Shown: positions 26,618-35,579 of the stretch, piece by piece
Layout of the letters: every line of letters starts with the position of its first letter
Numbering within the stretch: position 1 is the first letter of the stretch
NCBI GenBank assembly: GCA_016787345.1
Contig: JAEUUU010000014.1
Span: 1-38,097, forward strand
DNA from: Saprospiraceae bacterium
GTDB lineage: Bacteria > Bacteroidota > Bacteroidia > Chitinophagales > Saprospiraceae
Direction: 5' to 3'
DNA length: 38,097 bases
The notes under the pieces: generated by a model
Database searches by the model: none
Told to the model about the DNA's origin: nothing
Seen by the model: only the letters and a program-made list of their open reading frames with translations
Position numbers and translations under genes: made by a program

Positions 26618-29323
26618 ATGACGCTCCATTTCGGACTGGAATTCGACGGCAACGTTCACGCTCAAATCAGCCCAACCCTGGCCGGTGAATACTGGCTGGG
26701 GCCCGCCAAATTGCTGCTCTGGCTGGAAGAGCGCCTTGGCCTGAGCGGCTACCCCAACAATACGGATTATTTGCGCATCGAGTTGTACCGGCAATCGTTG
26801 GGCCAACTCGTTGATTCCGCTTTTTTCTCTGCATCCTACAATGCCGACCGTTTTGCCACGGCCGCGGCGCTGCTTGCCTGGCGCGACGAACTGTTGCTGT
26901 CGGGCTGGAATTTTACACCAAACGCCGGATGCCCCGAACGGCTGACAAGCCTGGCGCAGGTGGAACAGGTTTTTCAAAAAAAACTGTCCGACCCCTCCCT
27001 GGGCGCCAGGTCATACGGCTGGGCCGACCGGTTTCAACAGGCTTTGACAGCATTGGCCGATCGCTCCGTCGGGCCGGACAAGATTCTGTTGTACGAACCC
27101 ATAGAATTATACCCGCCTCATTTACAGCGACTTTGGAATCGTCTTTCTGCCAACGGCTGCACAATTGAAGTTGTTGCGTACGAATACCCCGCAGCGCCGA
27201 CAACCCGCCTTGGCGCCCTGCAGCGACGACTGACGACCGGTGAGCCTGCACAAGGCGGGTTCCCTGCGAATGATCGCTCCTTGCTGATCCTGCACGCCCG
27301 CCGCGACAGCGATGCCGCCGTGCTGCTGGCACAGATTCTGGCCGACAACTCCGAGGCATTCCGGCCGCTGCTGCTGATTCCTGAACTGGACCGCTCCCTG
27401 GAAAACACCCTGGTGCTCGAACAACAAGCGGCCATGGGTATTTTGTCCAGTTCACTGGCCCGCCCCAGCCTGCAAGTGTTAAAACTTGCTCCCGCATTTC
27501 TCTGGGAACCGGTCGACGTGTTCAAGATCATGGAGTTCGTTACCCTGTCGGTAAAACCGCTCGACGACGGCCTTGCCCTCGAAATCGCCAGGGTGCTGGC
27601 TGAAAAACCGGGCTTGTTCAGCGACAACTGGTTTGGCGCGGTGTACGGCTATCTCGAACAGGGCGAATTGCCCGCCGAAGTCCGACGGCAGTATGAATTC
27701 TGGTTCGATCGGCGGCGCTACCGCCCGGAAGCCGGCGTCCCGGTCCGCGATGCTATCGGCATTTATAATTATCTGCACACCTGGGCTTTACAGCATTTTG
27801 ACCAAACCGGAAGTAAAAACACCTCGCTGTTGGTTTTGGCCGAACAGGCCCGGCGCATCAAAGACCTGCTCGAAGCGTTGCCCGAACCGCGCGTAGGATT
27901 TCTCGAACTCGAGCGCATCGTGCGCACCATTTACGAGCCCTCGCCCGTACAGATTTCCACGACGGAGGCCGGAAGCCTGCCCTGCATTCACCGACCGGGG
28001 GCAATGGCTACCGCCTGCGACCAGCTCTTGTGGTGGAACTGCCTCTTCACCGACCCCACTCCTGCGCCCGACAAATGGCAATCTGCTGAACGCCAATACC
28101 TTGAAAACCAAGGGGTGGCAATCGACACTCCCAAACACCAAAGCCGCCGTACCCTTTTGCTGCAATACCGCCCCGTTCTTCAAACCCGCGAACAACTGGT
28201 GCTGGTGGCGCCCGATCAGGTAAGAGGCGCCGACGCCGTGCCCAGCTTGCTGCTGGGCGATATCGAAGCGGCTTTTGAGGAAACGAGTAGTTTCACATAC
28301 CGGCTGGACGACGAACTGGGCCGGGCGCGGCTGGCGCAAATCTGGAAATTGCCCGAACCGGTATCGCTGCCGGTACGACGCCTGCAACGCACACCTCCGC
28401 ATCTTCATTTGCGAAGCCCGGAACTCATTCCGGATAGCGAATACGAAACGCCGACCCAGCTCGAAGCTTTGTTTTATCACCCGCACCGCTGGTTTTTCCG
28501 GCAAAAAATGAAACTGTACCCCGCCAGTTTGCTCAGCGTCAAATCGGACACTACCCTGCTGGGCAACCTGGCGCATCGTTTTTTTGAAATTTTGCTGAAA
28601 GAAGACCTGAGCGGGCTGGATAAAACCGCGATCGGTCAATGGGTGGAAGAACAGGCGCAGAACCTGTTGAGCCGCGAAGGCGCCACCCTCCTGCTGTACG
28701 GACGTGAACCCGAGCGGCGCGCTTTTTTAAAAAAGGTCAAAAATGCCGCCTGGAGCCTGATCAACCTGTTGCGCAACAACGGCTGGACGGTGGAGGGAAC
28801 CGAGATCGAACTGAACGGCGAACTGGCCGGCGTTGCCGTACGGGGCAAAGCTGATCTTGTATTGCGCCGCGGCGAAGAACGCGCTGTCGTCGACCTCAAA
28901 TGGAGCGGCGTCAACCGGCGAAGGGAAATGATCCGAAACGGCGAAGACCTGCAACTCGTGCTGTATTCCAGGCTGTTACCGCCCGTCGAGCAATGGGCGC
29001 ACACGGCCTATTTTATTCTGGAGGAAGGCAAAATCATTGCGCGAAATCGCGCAGCATTTGCCGATGCCATGGTGCCGGATGGCGCCGAATCGGATCACAC
29101 GGTGGCTTGCACCGCCATATTTGCAAAAATGGAACGCACGTTCCGCTGGAGAATGGAGCAAGTCAGGAATGGCCGGATCGAACTGCGTACGGCGCGAAAC
29201 GCCGCCGAACTGGACGAACTTTATGCCGATGAAAACCTGTTCGATCTGCTCGAAATGAAGCAAGAGGACGCCCGCTGGGACGACTACGGCGCTTTGCTCG
29301 AATTTCGGAGCCCGGCCGAATGA
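26618..29323 (+). CDS. AddB/RexB-like PD-(D/E)XK nuclease family protein
   Basis: This encodes 901 residues. The C-terminal domain is a PD-(D/E)XK nuclease of the RecB/AddB type: the GxxxHrxxE-like helix LLGNLAHRFFEILL (H653), AVRGKADLVL with D746, AVVDLKWSG with D759-L-K761, and the QxxxY helix QLVLYS (Q779, Y783). The N-terminal ~600 residues resemble an inactivated helicase like AddB (LYEPIELYPPHLQRLWNRLSANGCTIEVVAYE; LLIPELDRSLENTLVLEQQ), with no Walker A motif. AddAB-type complexes resect double-strand breaks before recombination. No partner addA helicase is present in this window. The frame is open back to 26225, but that part overlaps gldC antisense and the promoter box supports 26618. 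It ends 5 bases from the convergent ferredoxin gene. Confidence 0.85.
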   Translation: MTLHFGLEFDGNVHAQISPTLAGEYWLGPAKLLLWLEERLGLSGYPNNTDYLRIELYRQSLGQLVDSAFFSASYNADRFATAAALLAWRDELLLSGWNFTPNAGCPERLTSLAQVEQVFQKKLSDPSLGARSYGWADRFQQALTALADRSVGPDKILLYEPIELYPPHLQRLWNRLSANGCTIEVVAYEYPAAPTTRLGALQRRLTTGEPAQGGFPANDRSLLILHARRDSDAAVLLAQILADNSEAFRPLLLIPELDRSLENTLVLEQQAAMGILSSSLARPSLQVLKLAPAFLWEPVDVFKIMEFVTLSVKPLDDGLALEIARVLAEKPGLFSDNWFGAVYGYLEQGELPAEVRRQYEFWFDRRRYRPEAGVPVRDAIGIYNYLHTWALQHFDQTGSKNTSLLVLAEQARRIKDLLEALPEPRVGFLELERIVRTIYEPSPVQISTTEAGSLPCIHRPGAMATACDQLLWWNCLFTDPTPAPDKWQSAERQYLENQGVAIDTPKHQSRRTLLLQYRPVLQTREQLVLVAPDQVRGADAVPSLLLGDIEAAFEETSSFTYRLDDELGRARLAQIWKLPEPVSLPVRRLQRTPPHLHLRSPELIPDSEYETPTQLEALFYHPHRWFFRQKMKLYPASLLSVKSDTTLLGNLAHRFFEILLKEDLSGLDKTAIGQWVEEQAQNLLSREGATLLLYGREPERRAFLKKVKNAAWSLINLLRNNGWTVEGTEIELNGELAGVAVRGKADLVLRRGEERAVVDLKWSGVNRRREMIRNGEDLQLVLYSRLLPPVEQWAHTAYFILEEGKIIARNRAAFADAMVPDGAESDHTVACTAIFAKMERTFRWRMEQVRNGRIELRTARNAAELDELYADENLFDLLEMKQEDARWDDYGALLEFRSPAE

Positions 29324-29328
29324 GTTTT

Positions 29329-29649
29329 TTAATCCTCCGATTCGGGAGCCAACTGAACCGACAGGCCGTCCAGCTCATCTGCCAGGCGAATCTGGCACCC
29401 CAGGCGGCTGTTGCCTTTTACAAAAAAAGCAGAATCCAGCATGGCAATCTCGTCGTCGGAAGGTTCGGACAATTGGTGATTGCTGAGCACGTAAACATGG
29501 CAGGAGGCACAGAGCGCCATTCCGCCGCAAGTTCCTTTTACCGGGAGTTCGTAACTTTTGCACAACTCCATGAGATTCAGGTTCATATCGGTCGGTGCAT
29601 CGAGTTCGTGCACCTGGTTTTCCCGGTCGGTTACAATTATTTTTATCAT
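29329..29649 (-). CDS. [2Fe-2S] ferredoxin, adrenodoxin type
   Basis: This encodes 106 residues with cluster ligands C41-x5-C47-x2-C50 (TCGGMALCASCHVYV) and C85 (SRLGCQI), the adrenodoxin/vertebrate-type pattern. The surrounding acidic LSEPSDDEIAMLD helix is typical of partner binding. It carries one electron between a reductase and an acceptor. Its ATG overlaps the stop of the ferredoxin-NADP reductase gene by 4 bases (ATGA), indicating translational coupling, so that reductase is the evident donor. The final acceptor is not shown by the window. Cytoplasmic. Confidence 0.93.
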   Translation of the reverse strand: MIKIIVTDRENQVHELDAPTDMNLNLMELCKSYELPVKGTCGGMALCASCHVYVLSNHQLSEPSDDEIAMLDSAFFVKGNSRLGCQIRLADELDGLSVQLAPESED

Positions 29650-30680
29650 TGTGGCAAGCCTTCGATGCCGGTAACGGTCGTGTATTTAAAGGAAAGTTTT
29701 TTGTCGGGGAAAACGTACTTGAAAGCCGACTGGCAAGCCAGCGTGGCTTCGTGGAAACCACAGAGAATCAGTTTCAGTTTGCCCGGATAGGTATTGATGT
29801 CGCCGATGGCGTAAATGCCCGGCACATTGGTGGCGTAGTCGAAAGTATCCACTTCGATGGCATTGCCCTTGTCGACTTTCAGGCCCCAGTCGCCGATCGG
29901 GCCGAGTTTGGGCGTCAGTCCGAACAGCGGTACGAAATGGTCGGCCGGCAGTTGGTATTCGCCTTCGGTATCGTGGAGCACCGTGATGCCGCTCAGTTGG
30001 CCGTTGCCTTGGAGGCCGGTGACCTGTGCATTGGTAATCAGGCGGATTTTGCCGGATTGCGCCAGGTGCTGCACTTTTTCGACCGAGTCGAGCGCGCCGC
30101 GGAATTCGGTACGGCGATGGATCAGCGTCAGATCGCTGGCAACGTCGGCCAGATAGATCGTCCAGTCGAGCGCGGAATCGCCGCCGCCGGCAATGACGAC
30201 TTTTTTATTTTGATAAAAATCAGGATTGCGAACGAAATACTCCACACCCCGGTCTTCAAACTGCGCGATGTTGTCGATCGGCGGTTTGCGGGGCTCAAAA
30301 CTGCCCAGTCCTCCGGCGATAAAAATAACCGGCGCCAGGTGTTTCGTGCCGCGATGGGTGGTCACCAGCCAACGGCCATCTTCTTGTTTTTCAAGGGTTT
30401 CAGCGCGCTCGCCGAGGGTAAAGCCCGGCCCGAAAGGTTCAATCTGCTTGAGCAGGTTCTGCACCAGATCACCTGCCAGCACGCTGGGATAGCCGGGGAT
30501 GTCGTAGATGGGTTTTTTCGGATAAATCTCCGTCAGCTGCCCGCCCGGTTGCGGCAAAATATCGACCAGATGGCAGCGCATTTTCAACAACCCTGCTTCA
30601 AAAACGGCAAAAAGCCCTACCGGACCGGCGCCGATAATCAGGATGTCGGTTTCAATGATGTTGGATGCTGTGGTATTCAT
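29646..30680 (-). CDS. Ferredoxin--NADP(+) reductase, thioredoxin reductase-like type
   Basis: This encodes 344 residues. The FAD-binding GAGPVG loop is at 17-22 and the NADP-binding VVIAGGGDSALDW is near 162-174; RRTEFRG (about 198-204) carries the basic residues that select NADPH. The C-terminal GIYAIGDINTYPGKLKLILCGFHEA is the flavin-closing motif. No CxxC pair follows the NADP domain start, so it is not a thioredoxin reductase but the TrxR-like FNR, as in Bacillus YumC. It passes electrons from NADPH to ferredoxin, and the ferredoxin gene overlaps its stop codon. It starts 51 bases after the enoyl-CoA hydratase gene. Confidence 0.9.
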   Translation of the reverse strand: MNTTASNIIETDILIIGAGPVGLFAVFEAGLLKMRCHLVDILPQPGGQLTEIYPKKPIYDIPGYPSVLAGDLVQNLLKQIEPFGPGFTLGERAETLEKQEDGRWLVTTHRGTKHLAPVIFIAGGLGSFEPRKPPIDNIAQFEDRGVEYFVRNPDFYQNKKVVIAGGGDSALDWTIYLADVASDLTLIHRRTEFRGALDSVEKVQHLAQSGKIRLITNAQVTGLQGNGQLSGITVLHDTEGEYQLPADHFVPLFGLTPKLGPIGDWGLKVDKGNAIEVDTFDYATNVPGIYAIGDINTYPGKLKLILCGFHEATLACQSAFKYVFPDKKLSFKYTTVTGIEGLPQ

Positions 30681-30731
30681 TGTGTGGTAAAAAACAGGTT
30701 TCGGGGACGGATGTTGAACGTGGAACAGGGC

Positions 30732-31514
30732 TCACTTTCCCCTGAACTGAGCCGGGCGTTTTTCCAAAAATGCGGCTGCGCCCTCCTGAAAATCCGAAGT
30801 ATCGCAGCAATCGCCGAAGGCGTTGACTTCGGTAACGTACCCTCCGTGTGCCGCTTCAAAATAGGCATTCACGGACTCAATAACCTTGGCGATGGCGATG
30901 GGTGCTTTGACAGCGATCTTCTCGATCAGTTCTTTGGCTTTGGCGGTTTCGGAGCCCGAAGGAACGACGTAGTTGACCAGGCCCAGCTGACGCGCCTCAT
31001 CGGCGCCAATGATTTCTGCCGTCATGAGCAGTTCCAGGGCTTTGGTTTTGCCGATGAGCTGAACGAGGCGTTGGGTGCCGCCGTAACCCGGAATCAGCCC
31101 CAGATTGACCTCCGGCTGCCCGAAACGGGCTTTTTCACCCGCCACGCGCAGATGACAGGCCATGGCGAGTTCGCAGCCGCCGCCCAGGGCAAAACCATTG
31201 ACGGCAGCCACCACAGGCTTGTGAAAACGCTCGATCAGGAAGAAAATATTCTGACCCCGGCGGGCAAATTCGGCCCCCTGCTGGCTGTCGAGTCCGCGAA
31301 ACTCTGTGATGTCGGCGCCGGCCACAAAGGCTTTTTCGCCGGCGCCGGTGAGCACAACGCCTTTGAGTCCTTCGATTTTCAGCGCAGCATCGCCGAAAAA
31401 ATCGCGGAGTTCGAGCATGGTTTGGGTATTGAGCGCGTTCAGCGCCTTCTCGCGGCTGATGGTAACCACGGCAATGCCGTCTTCGAGGCTGATTTGCAGA
31501 TTTTCGTATGTCAT
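30732..31514 (-). CDS. Enoyl-CoA hydratase (crotonase family)
   Basis: This encodes 260 residues. Both catalytic glutamates of true hydratases are present: E115 in ALGGGCELAMAC and E135 in FGQPEVNLGLIPGYGGTQRL. The oxyanion-hole segment AFVAGADITEF (residues 62-72) is also intact. It adds water to trans-2-enoyl-CoA, giving (S)-3-hydroxyacyl-CoA in fatty-acid oxidation, or acts as crotonase on short chains. No partner thiolase or dehydrogenase lies in the window, so the exact pathway is open. It lies 18 bases after an acyltransferase gene and 51 before the Fdx reductase gene, on one likely transcript. Confidence 0.9.
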   Translation of the reverse strand: MTYENLQISLEDGIAVVTISREKALNALNTQTMLELRDFFGDAALKIEGLKGVVLTGAGEKAFVAGADITEFRGLDSQQGAEFARRGQNIFFLIERFHKPVVAAVNGFALGGGCELAMACHLRVAGEKARFGQPEVNLGLIPGYGGTQRLVQLIGKTKALELLMTAEIIGADEARQLGLVNYVVPSGSETAKAKELIEKIAVKAPIAIAKVIESVNAYFEAAHGGYVTEVNAFGDCCDTSDFQEGAAAFLEKRPAQFRGK

Positions 31515-31532
31515 GGCTTTAGATTGGAAGCG

Positions 31533-33239
31533 TTAGTCAATTTTTAAAACTTCGATTTCTTCCGATTTCCAGTGCACGGCCTTTTCGAGTTGGTAGTGTT
31601 CGAGCCGGTTGTGGTAATAGTACAAGACCCGGAAGTTGGAAGAGATAATGGCGCCTTCTTTGGTAAAAGAGAGGGGTCGTTCGCGGTGCATGGAGCCCAG
31701 GTTTTTTACGCCGTCTTTGACCAGTTCGGCGACAGGCAGATGTATTTGGGGCGAAAGTTTGATTTTACCCTGCTGTTCCATTTGAAACAGGCGAACCTGC
31801 ATTTGTTCAACGACCTCTTCCACCGCCCTGGACGGGAAAATGTAATCGTCGTGCGGCAGTCGCAAAATGCCGTAGATGTCGAGTTTGGGGTTGTCGTGGA
31901 TGAGCATCTTGAATACCGCAAAAGCAATCAGATGGCTCGACAGGACGACATTTTCCACGTGGTAACGACTGGCGATCCGTTCGGCCAGCAGTTTCGTGTA
32001 TTCTTCTTCTCTTTGCCGGTCTTCATTCACGGCGCCGCGCGACATGAAATAATCGCGGATGTCGATTTCGTGGCCATAGCGGTCGAAACTGCGCCCGCTT
32101 GCATCGACAAAATTGCCCAGCACATCCATGGGGCGGCCCACGCTGAGCGTGATGTCGCTGGTGGTGGAAAGGAAGCGCCACACGAAGCGGAACCAACTGC
32201 GCACACTTTTGCCCTGGTCTTTGAGCCGGATGTAGTTTTCCTTGCCGGTGTAGCGCAGGTATTGTTCGATCAAAAAGGGCGCTTCGAGCACGAAATGGTA
32301 GCCGATAACCATGGGCACCACAAACACTTTTTTGTCTTTATCCTGTGCGCACATTGCTCTTTGGGCCTGTACAGCGGTGCCCAAAAGCCCCATTTTCAGG
32401 TCGGTTTCCAGCGCTCCGGAGCGCGAGCGGGTACCGCCGGGAAAGAACAGGCTGTTGACCCCGCGCTGAATACTGAGGTTGCTCATGGCTTTGAGCGTTT
32501 CCAGGTAAATCGCGTTCTTTTTGCGGCGATCGACCCGGTAAGCGCCCAGCCGGTTCATAAAATAGGCGGCCGGCCCGAAATTGTACAGATTGAGCCCCGC
32601 GCCATAGGAAAAAGACGGCAGCCCCATGATCTGGTCCATAGCATACCCTACGAGAATGGAATCGAGGTTGCTGAAGTGGGTCGGTACCACGACCACGGTA
32701 CCGTGCTGGAACAATTCGCGCACGGTGTCCACGTCGCCCACCACATTGAGCCGCTCGTACAATTGCCGGCGACCGCGCCACAAGCCGCGAATACTTTTCA
32801 TGGCTGCGGCATTAAACAGGCGGTTAAAAAGTACCGTCAGGAAACGAACGGCAAAACGATGGGTAGGGATCTGAAAAGTCCCGACGATCTCTTCGGAGTA
32901 GCGGTGAATGATCTTTTTGAGAATGTCTTCGGCGGCAGCCTGCGCCTCTTCATCGTCGCGGTCGAGCGATTTTTTGATGAGTTTTTTGCTCACCCTGTTC
33001 CAGAACGAGCGGTCGTTGGGCGGATCGACCTTCCAGGGGTCTTCCTTGATGCGGATACGTTCCTGGTAAATCGTCTTGACGATCACGTCCGACAAATCCC
33101 CCCTGTGCTGATCGACGAACCGTTTGAACGTGTACTCATCTATTTCCCTGATAAAGTCCGCGCGGTCTTCACTCAGCCGGTAAATCGGCCAGTCTTCAAC
33201 ATTTTCAATGACGCGCGGATATGTTTTGACTTGTTTCAC
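31533..33239 (-). CDS. Glycerol-3-phosphate acyltransferase-like protein (PlsB/PlsC superfamily)
   Basis: This encodes 568 residues. The acyltransferase block has the HX4D motif H188-F-S-N-L-D193 in VVVVPTHFSNLDSI, then GAYRVDRRKKN (motif II) and FFPGGTRSRSG (about 265-275, motif III), and later VVPMVIGYHFVLEAP (motif IV). Such enzymes acylate glycerol 3-phosphate or 1-acyl-glycerol phosphate at the start of phospholipid synthesis. The length and N-terminal extension favour a PlsB-like GPAT; the specific substrate is inferred. In motif III the usual Glu of F[PV]EG is Gly (F-P-G-G-T). The start is GTG at 33239. It lies 32 bases after engB and 18 bases before the crotonase gene. Confidence 0.83.
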   Translation of the reverse strand: MKQVKTYPRVIENVEDWPIYRLSEDRADFIREIDEYTFKRFVDQHRGDLSDVIVKTIYQERIRIKEDPWKVDPPNDRSFWNRVSKKLIKKSLDRDDEEAQAAAEDILKKIIHRYSEEIVGTFQIPTHRFAVRFLTVLFNRLFNAAAMKSIRGLWRGRRQLYERLNVVGDVDTVRELFQHGTVVVVPTHFSNLDSILVGYAMDQIMGLPSFSYGAGLNLYNFGPAAYFMNRLGAYRVDRRKKNAIYLETLKAMSNLSIQRGVNSLFFPGGTRSRSGALETDLKMGLLGTAVQAQRAMCAQDKDKKVFVVPMVIGYHFVLEAPFLIEQYLRYTGKENYIRLKDQGKSVRSWFRFVWRFLSTTSDITLSVGRPMDVLGNFVDASGRSFDRYGHEIDIRDYFMSRGAVNEDRQREEEYTKLLAERIASRYHVENVVLSSHLIAFAVFKMLIHDNPKLDIYGILRLPHDDYIFPSRAVEEVVEQMQVRLFQMEQQGKIKLSPQIHLPVAELVKDGVKNLGSMHRERPLSFTKEGAIISSNFRVLYYYHNRLEHYQLEKAVHWKSEEIEVLKID

Positions 33240-33271
33240 GGCGATGGCAGCAAGTGGTGATTAATCTGGGC

Positions 33272-33865
33272 TCAGGCCTGCAAAACCGAACCGATGTATC
33301 CAAGGAGTTCGGTCCGGCCGGTCCGGTATTCGGACGAAGTGACAAAATACGGCGGCAACGTTTCCCAATGTTTGGATAATTCGTTTAAAAAAGCCTGGAC
33401 GTTTTTTTCCAGTTGAACCTTTCCGAGACGGTCGCATTTGGTAAAAACAAGGGCGAAAGGTATACCCTGCTCGCCGAGGGCGTTCACAAATTCGAGGTCG
33501 ATTTTGGTCGGCGGGATGTTTGAGTCGATCAGCACGAATGCCAGCTGCAAAGGTTGTCGGTGCAGCAAATAATCGTTGATCATGGCTTTAAGCGTCCCCT
33601 GTTCCTTTTTCGACACCCGGGCATACCCGTAGCCCGGCAGGTCGACGAGGTACCATTCCTGGTTGATGAGGAAATAATTGAGCAGGCGGGTTTTCCCCGG
33701 AGTGCCCGATACTTTGGCCAGCCCCTTGCGCCCGGTAAGCATGTTGATCAATGAGGACTTGCCCACGTTCGAGCGGCCGATAAAGGCAAACTCGGGTCGG
33801 CCGTCTTTCGGGCAAAGATTTTCTTTGGGATAGCTGGCGACAAAATCTGCGCGTTGAATTTCCAT
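33272..33865 (-). CDS. engB: Ribosome biogenesis GTP-binding protein YihA/YsxC (EngB)
   Basis: This encodes 197 residues with all TRAFAC G motifs: G1 GRSNVGKS (30-37), G2 Thr in GTPGKTRLLNYF, G3 DLPGYGYA, G4 TKCD (FALVFTKCDRLG), and G5 TSSEYRTG. It is an essential GTPase for assembly of the 50S ribosomal subunit. The frame is open upstream to 33964, but family members start shortly before the first strand, as MEIQRADFVASYPKENLCP does here, and a -7 box lies at 33876-33883. It heads the series engB, acyltransferase, crotonase, Fdx reductase, ferredoxin on minus. Confidence 0.94.
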   Translation of the reverse strand: MEIQRADFVASYPKENLCPKDGRPEFAFIGRSNVGKSSLINMLTGRKGLAKVSGTPGKTRLLNYFLINQEWYLVDLPGYGYARVSKKEQGTLKAMINDYLLHRQPLQLAFVLIDSNIPPTKIDLEFVNALGEQGIPFALVFTKCDRLGKVQLEKNVQAFLNELSKHWETLPPYFVTSSEYRTGRTELLGYIGSVLQA

Positions 33866-33875
33866 AAAAAGCGGG

Positions 33876-33883
33876 CAAAAGTA
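33876..33883 (-). promoter_or_regulatory. -7 box (TACTTTTG) 10 bases before engB
   Basis: This is an exact TAnnTTTG match on minus, followed by C. With start at about 33869 the leader would be only a few bases. It would drive the engB-to-ferredoxin series. Confidence 0.45.
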
Positions 33884-34007
33884 CACATTCCGACCGCGCA
33901 AATCGCATTTTAAGGGGCGATTTACACAGACCGTTTTCCTGCCCCCATCGATGGCAAATACCAACGGGCGCTTTACCGAAACTTCGTCGATTCGGCGGGC
34001 GTTTGTT

Positions 34008-35405
34008 TTACAAGTGAATCACCTCCCCGTAGGCGGCGGCAGCGGCTTCCATGACCGCCTCGCTCATGGTGGGGTGCGGGTGTACCGACTTGATGACCTC
34101 ATGGCCGGTCGTTTCCAGTTTGCGCGCCACGACCACTTCGGCGATCATTTCCGTTACGTTGTAGCCGATCATGTGGGCGCCCAGCCATTCGCCGTATTTT
34201 TTGTCAAAAATCACTTTGACAAAACCCTCCGGGTGGCCGGCGGCTTTGGCTTTGCCGGAAGCAGTGAAGGGGAATTTGCCCACCAGCACTTCGTATCCGG
34301 CTTCTTTGGCAGCCTGTTCGGTATAGCCCACCGAGGCAATTTCGGGTGCGCAGTACGTACAACCCGGGATGTTGTTGTAGTCGATTGGCTCCGGATGATG
34401 ACCGGCAATCGCTTCCACGCAGGTAATGGCCTCGGCGCTGGCGACGTGCGCCAGGGCCTGGGTGGCCAGTACGTCGCCGATGGCGTACACGCCCGGCACA
34501 TTGGTGCGGTAGTAATCGTCGACCTTGATGTAGCCGCGTTCGACGGTTACACCCAGCGTTTCCAGACCGATATTTTCGGTGTTGGGCGTCACGCCGGCAG
34601 CGCTGAGGACCACATCGCAGAGAATGGTTTCCGTTGCGCCGTCCTTGCGGTTTTTGACCAGTACTTTGATCTCCTTGCCCGAAGTGTCGACCGATTCGAC
34701 GGCCCAGCCGCCATATACTTTGATGCCTTTTTTGGTGAAAATTTTGCCCAGTTCTTTTGAAACATCGGCGTCTTCGCGCGGGACGAGGCCTTGCTCCATA
34801 AATTCGACAATGCTCACTTCGGTGCCCATGGCGTGGTAGAAATAGCCGAATTCGACGCCGATAGCGCCGGCGCCCACCACCACCATACGTTTGGGTTGCG
34901 TTTCGAGCGACATAGCCTTGCGGTAGTCGATCACTTTTTGGCCGTCGATTTTCAGGTTGGGCAATTCCTTGGCCCGGCCGCCGGTAGCGACGATGATATG
35001 TTTGGCGGAATACTCCGTTTGTTTGCCCTCGGCATCGGTCACGGCGACTTTGGGACCAGCCACCAGGCGGGCGTTGCCCATGATCACCGTGATTTTGTTC
35101 TTTTTCATCAAAAACTGAACGCCTTTGCTCATACCGTCGGCTACGCCTCGGCTGCGTTTGACCACCGCTCCGAAATCCGCTTCGGCCTTGGATACCTTGA
35201 TGCCGAAATCTTCGGCGTGGTGCAGGTAATCGAATACCTGTGCGCTTTTGAGCAGCGCTTTGGTCGGGATGCAGCCCCAGTTGAGACAAATGCCCCCGAG
35301 GCTTTCACGTTCGATAATGGCGGTGTTGAGGCCGAGTTGCGAAGCGCGAATGGCGGCGACGTAGCCGCCGGGACCGGAACCAATGACAATGAGATCGAAG
35401 TTCAT
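34008..35405 (-). CDS. lpdA: Dihydrolipoyl dehydrogenase (E3)
   Basis: This encodes 465 residues from MNFDLIVIGSGPGGYVAAIRASQLG. The FAD loop GSGPGG, the redox disulfide C40-LNWG-C45 (GGICLNWGCIPTKAL), the NAD-binding VVVGAGAIGVEFGYFY, and the C-terminal HPHPTMSEAVMEAA His-Glu base make this a clear Lpd. It reoxidises dihydrolipoamide on E2 of pyruvate, 2-oxoglutarate or branched-chain dehydrogenase complexes, or the glycine cleavage H protein, forming NADH. No E1/E2 genes are nearby. A TTG at 35411 could add two residues, but ATG at 35405 fits the family. Monocistronic by layout, with a -7 box at 35479-35486. Confidence 0.94.
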   Translation of the reverse strand: MNFDLIVIGSGPGGYVAAIRASQLGLNTAIIERESLGGICLNWGCIPTKALLKSAQVFDYLHHAEDFGIKVSKAEADFGAVVKRSRGVADGMSKGVQFLMKKNKITVIMGNARLVAGPKVAVTDAEGKQTEYSAKHIIVATGGRAKELPNLKIDGQKVIDYRKAMSLETQPKRMVVVGAGAIGVEFGYFYHAMGTEVSIVEFMEQGLVPREDADVSKELGKIFTKKGIKVYGGWAVESVDTSGKEIKVLVKNRKDGATETILCDVVLSAAGVTPNTENIGLETLGVTVERGYIKVDDYYRTNVPGVYAIGDVLATQALAHVASAEAITCVEAIAGHHPEPIDYNNIPGCTYCAPEIASVGYTEQAAKEAGYEVLVGKFPFTASGKAKAAGHPEGFVKVIFDKKYGEWLGAHMIGYNVTEMIAEVVVARKLETTGHEVIKSVHPHPTMSEAVMEAAAAAYGEVIHL

Positions 35406-35478
35406 ATACAAAAGCGTTGGCTGTAATCAGGAAGCGCCGCAGGAGCGCAATTCAGTTCAATATTTGGATTGGACGCCG

Positions 35479-35486
35479 CAAAGGTA
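35479..35486 (-). promoter_or_regulatory. -7 box (TACCTTTG) for lpdA
   Basis: This is an exact TAnnTTTG match on minus, predicting a start near 35472 and a leader of about 67 bases. It lies inside a CGCCGCAA ... TTGCGGCG inverted repeat (about 35475-35498), which might influence it. Confidence 0.45.
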
Positions 35487-35579
35487 GGTGTTGCGGCGAA
35501 GTAATTTGGAAAAAGTCGGGCGACACCGAATGTTTTTGTGTTTGTAAAATTTACAGGGCAGGCTGTTTTAAACGTATAT

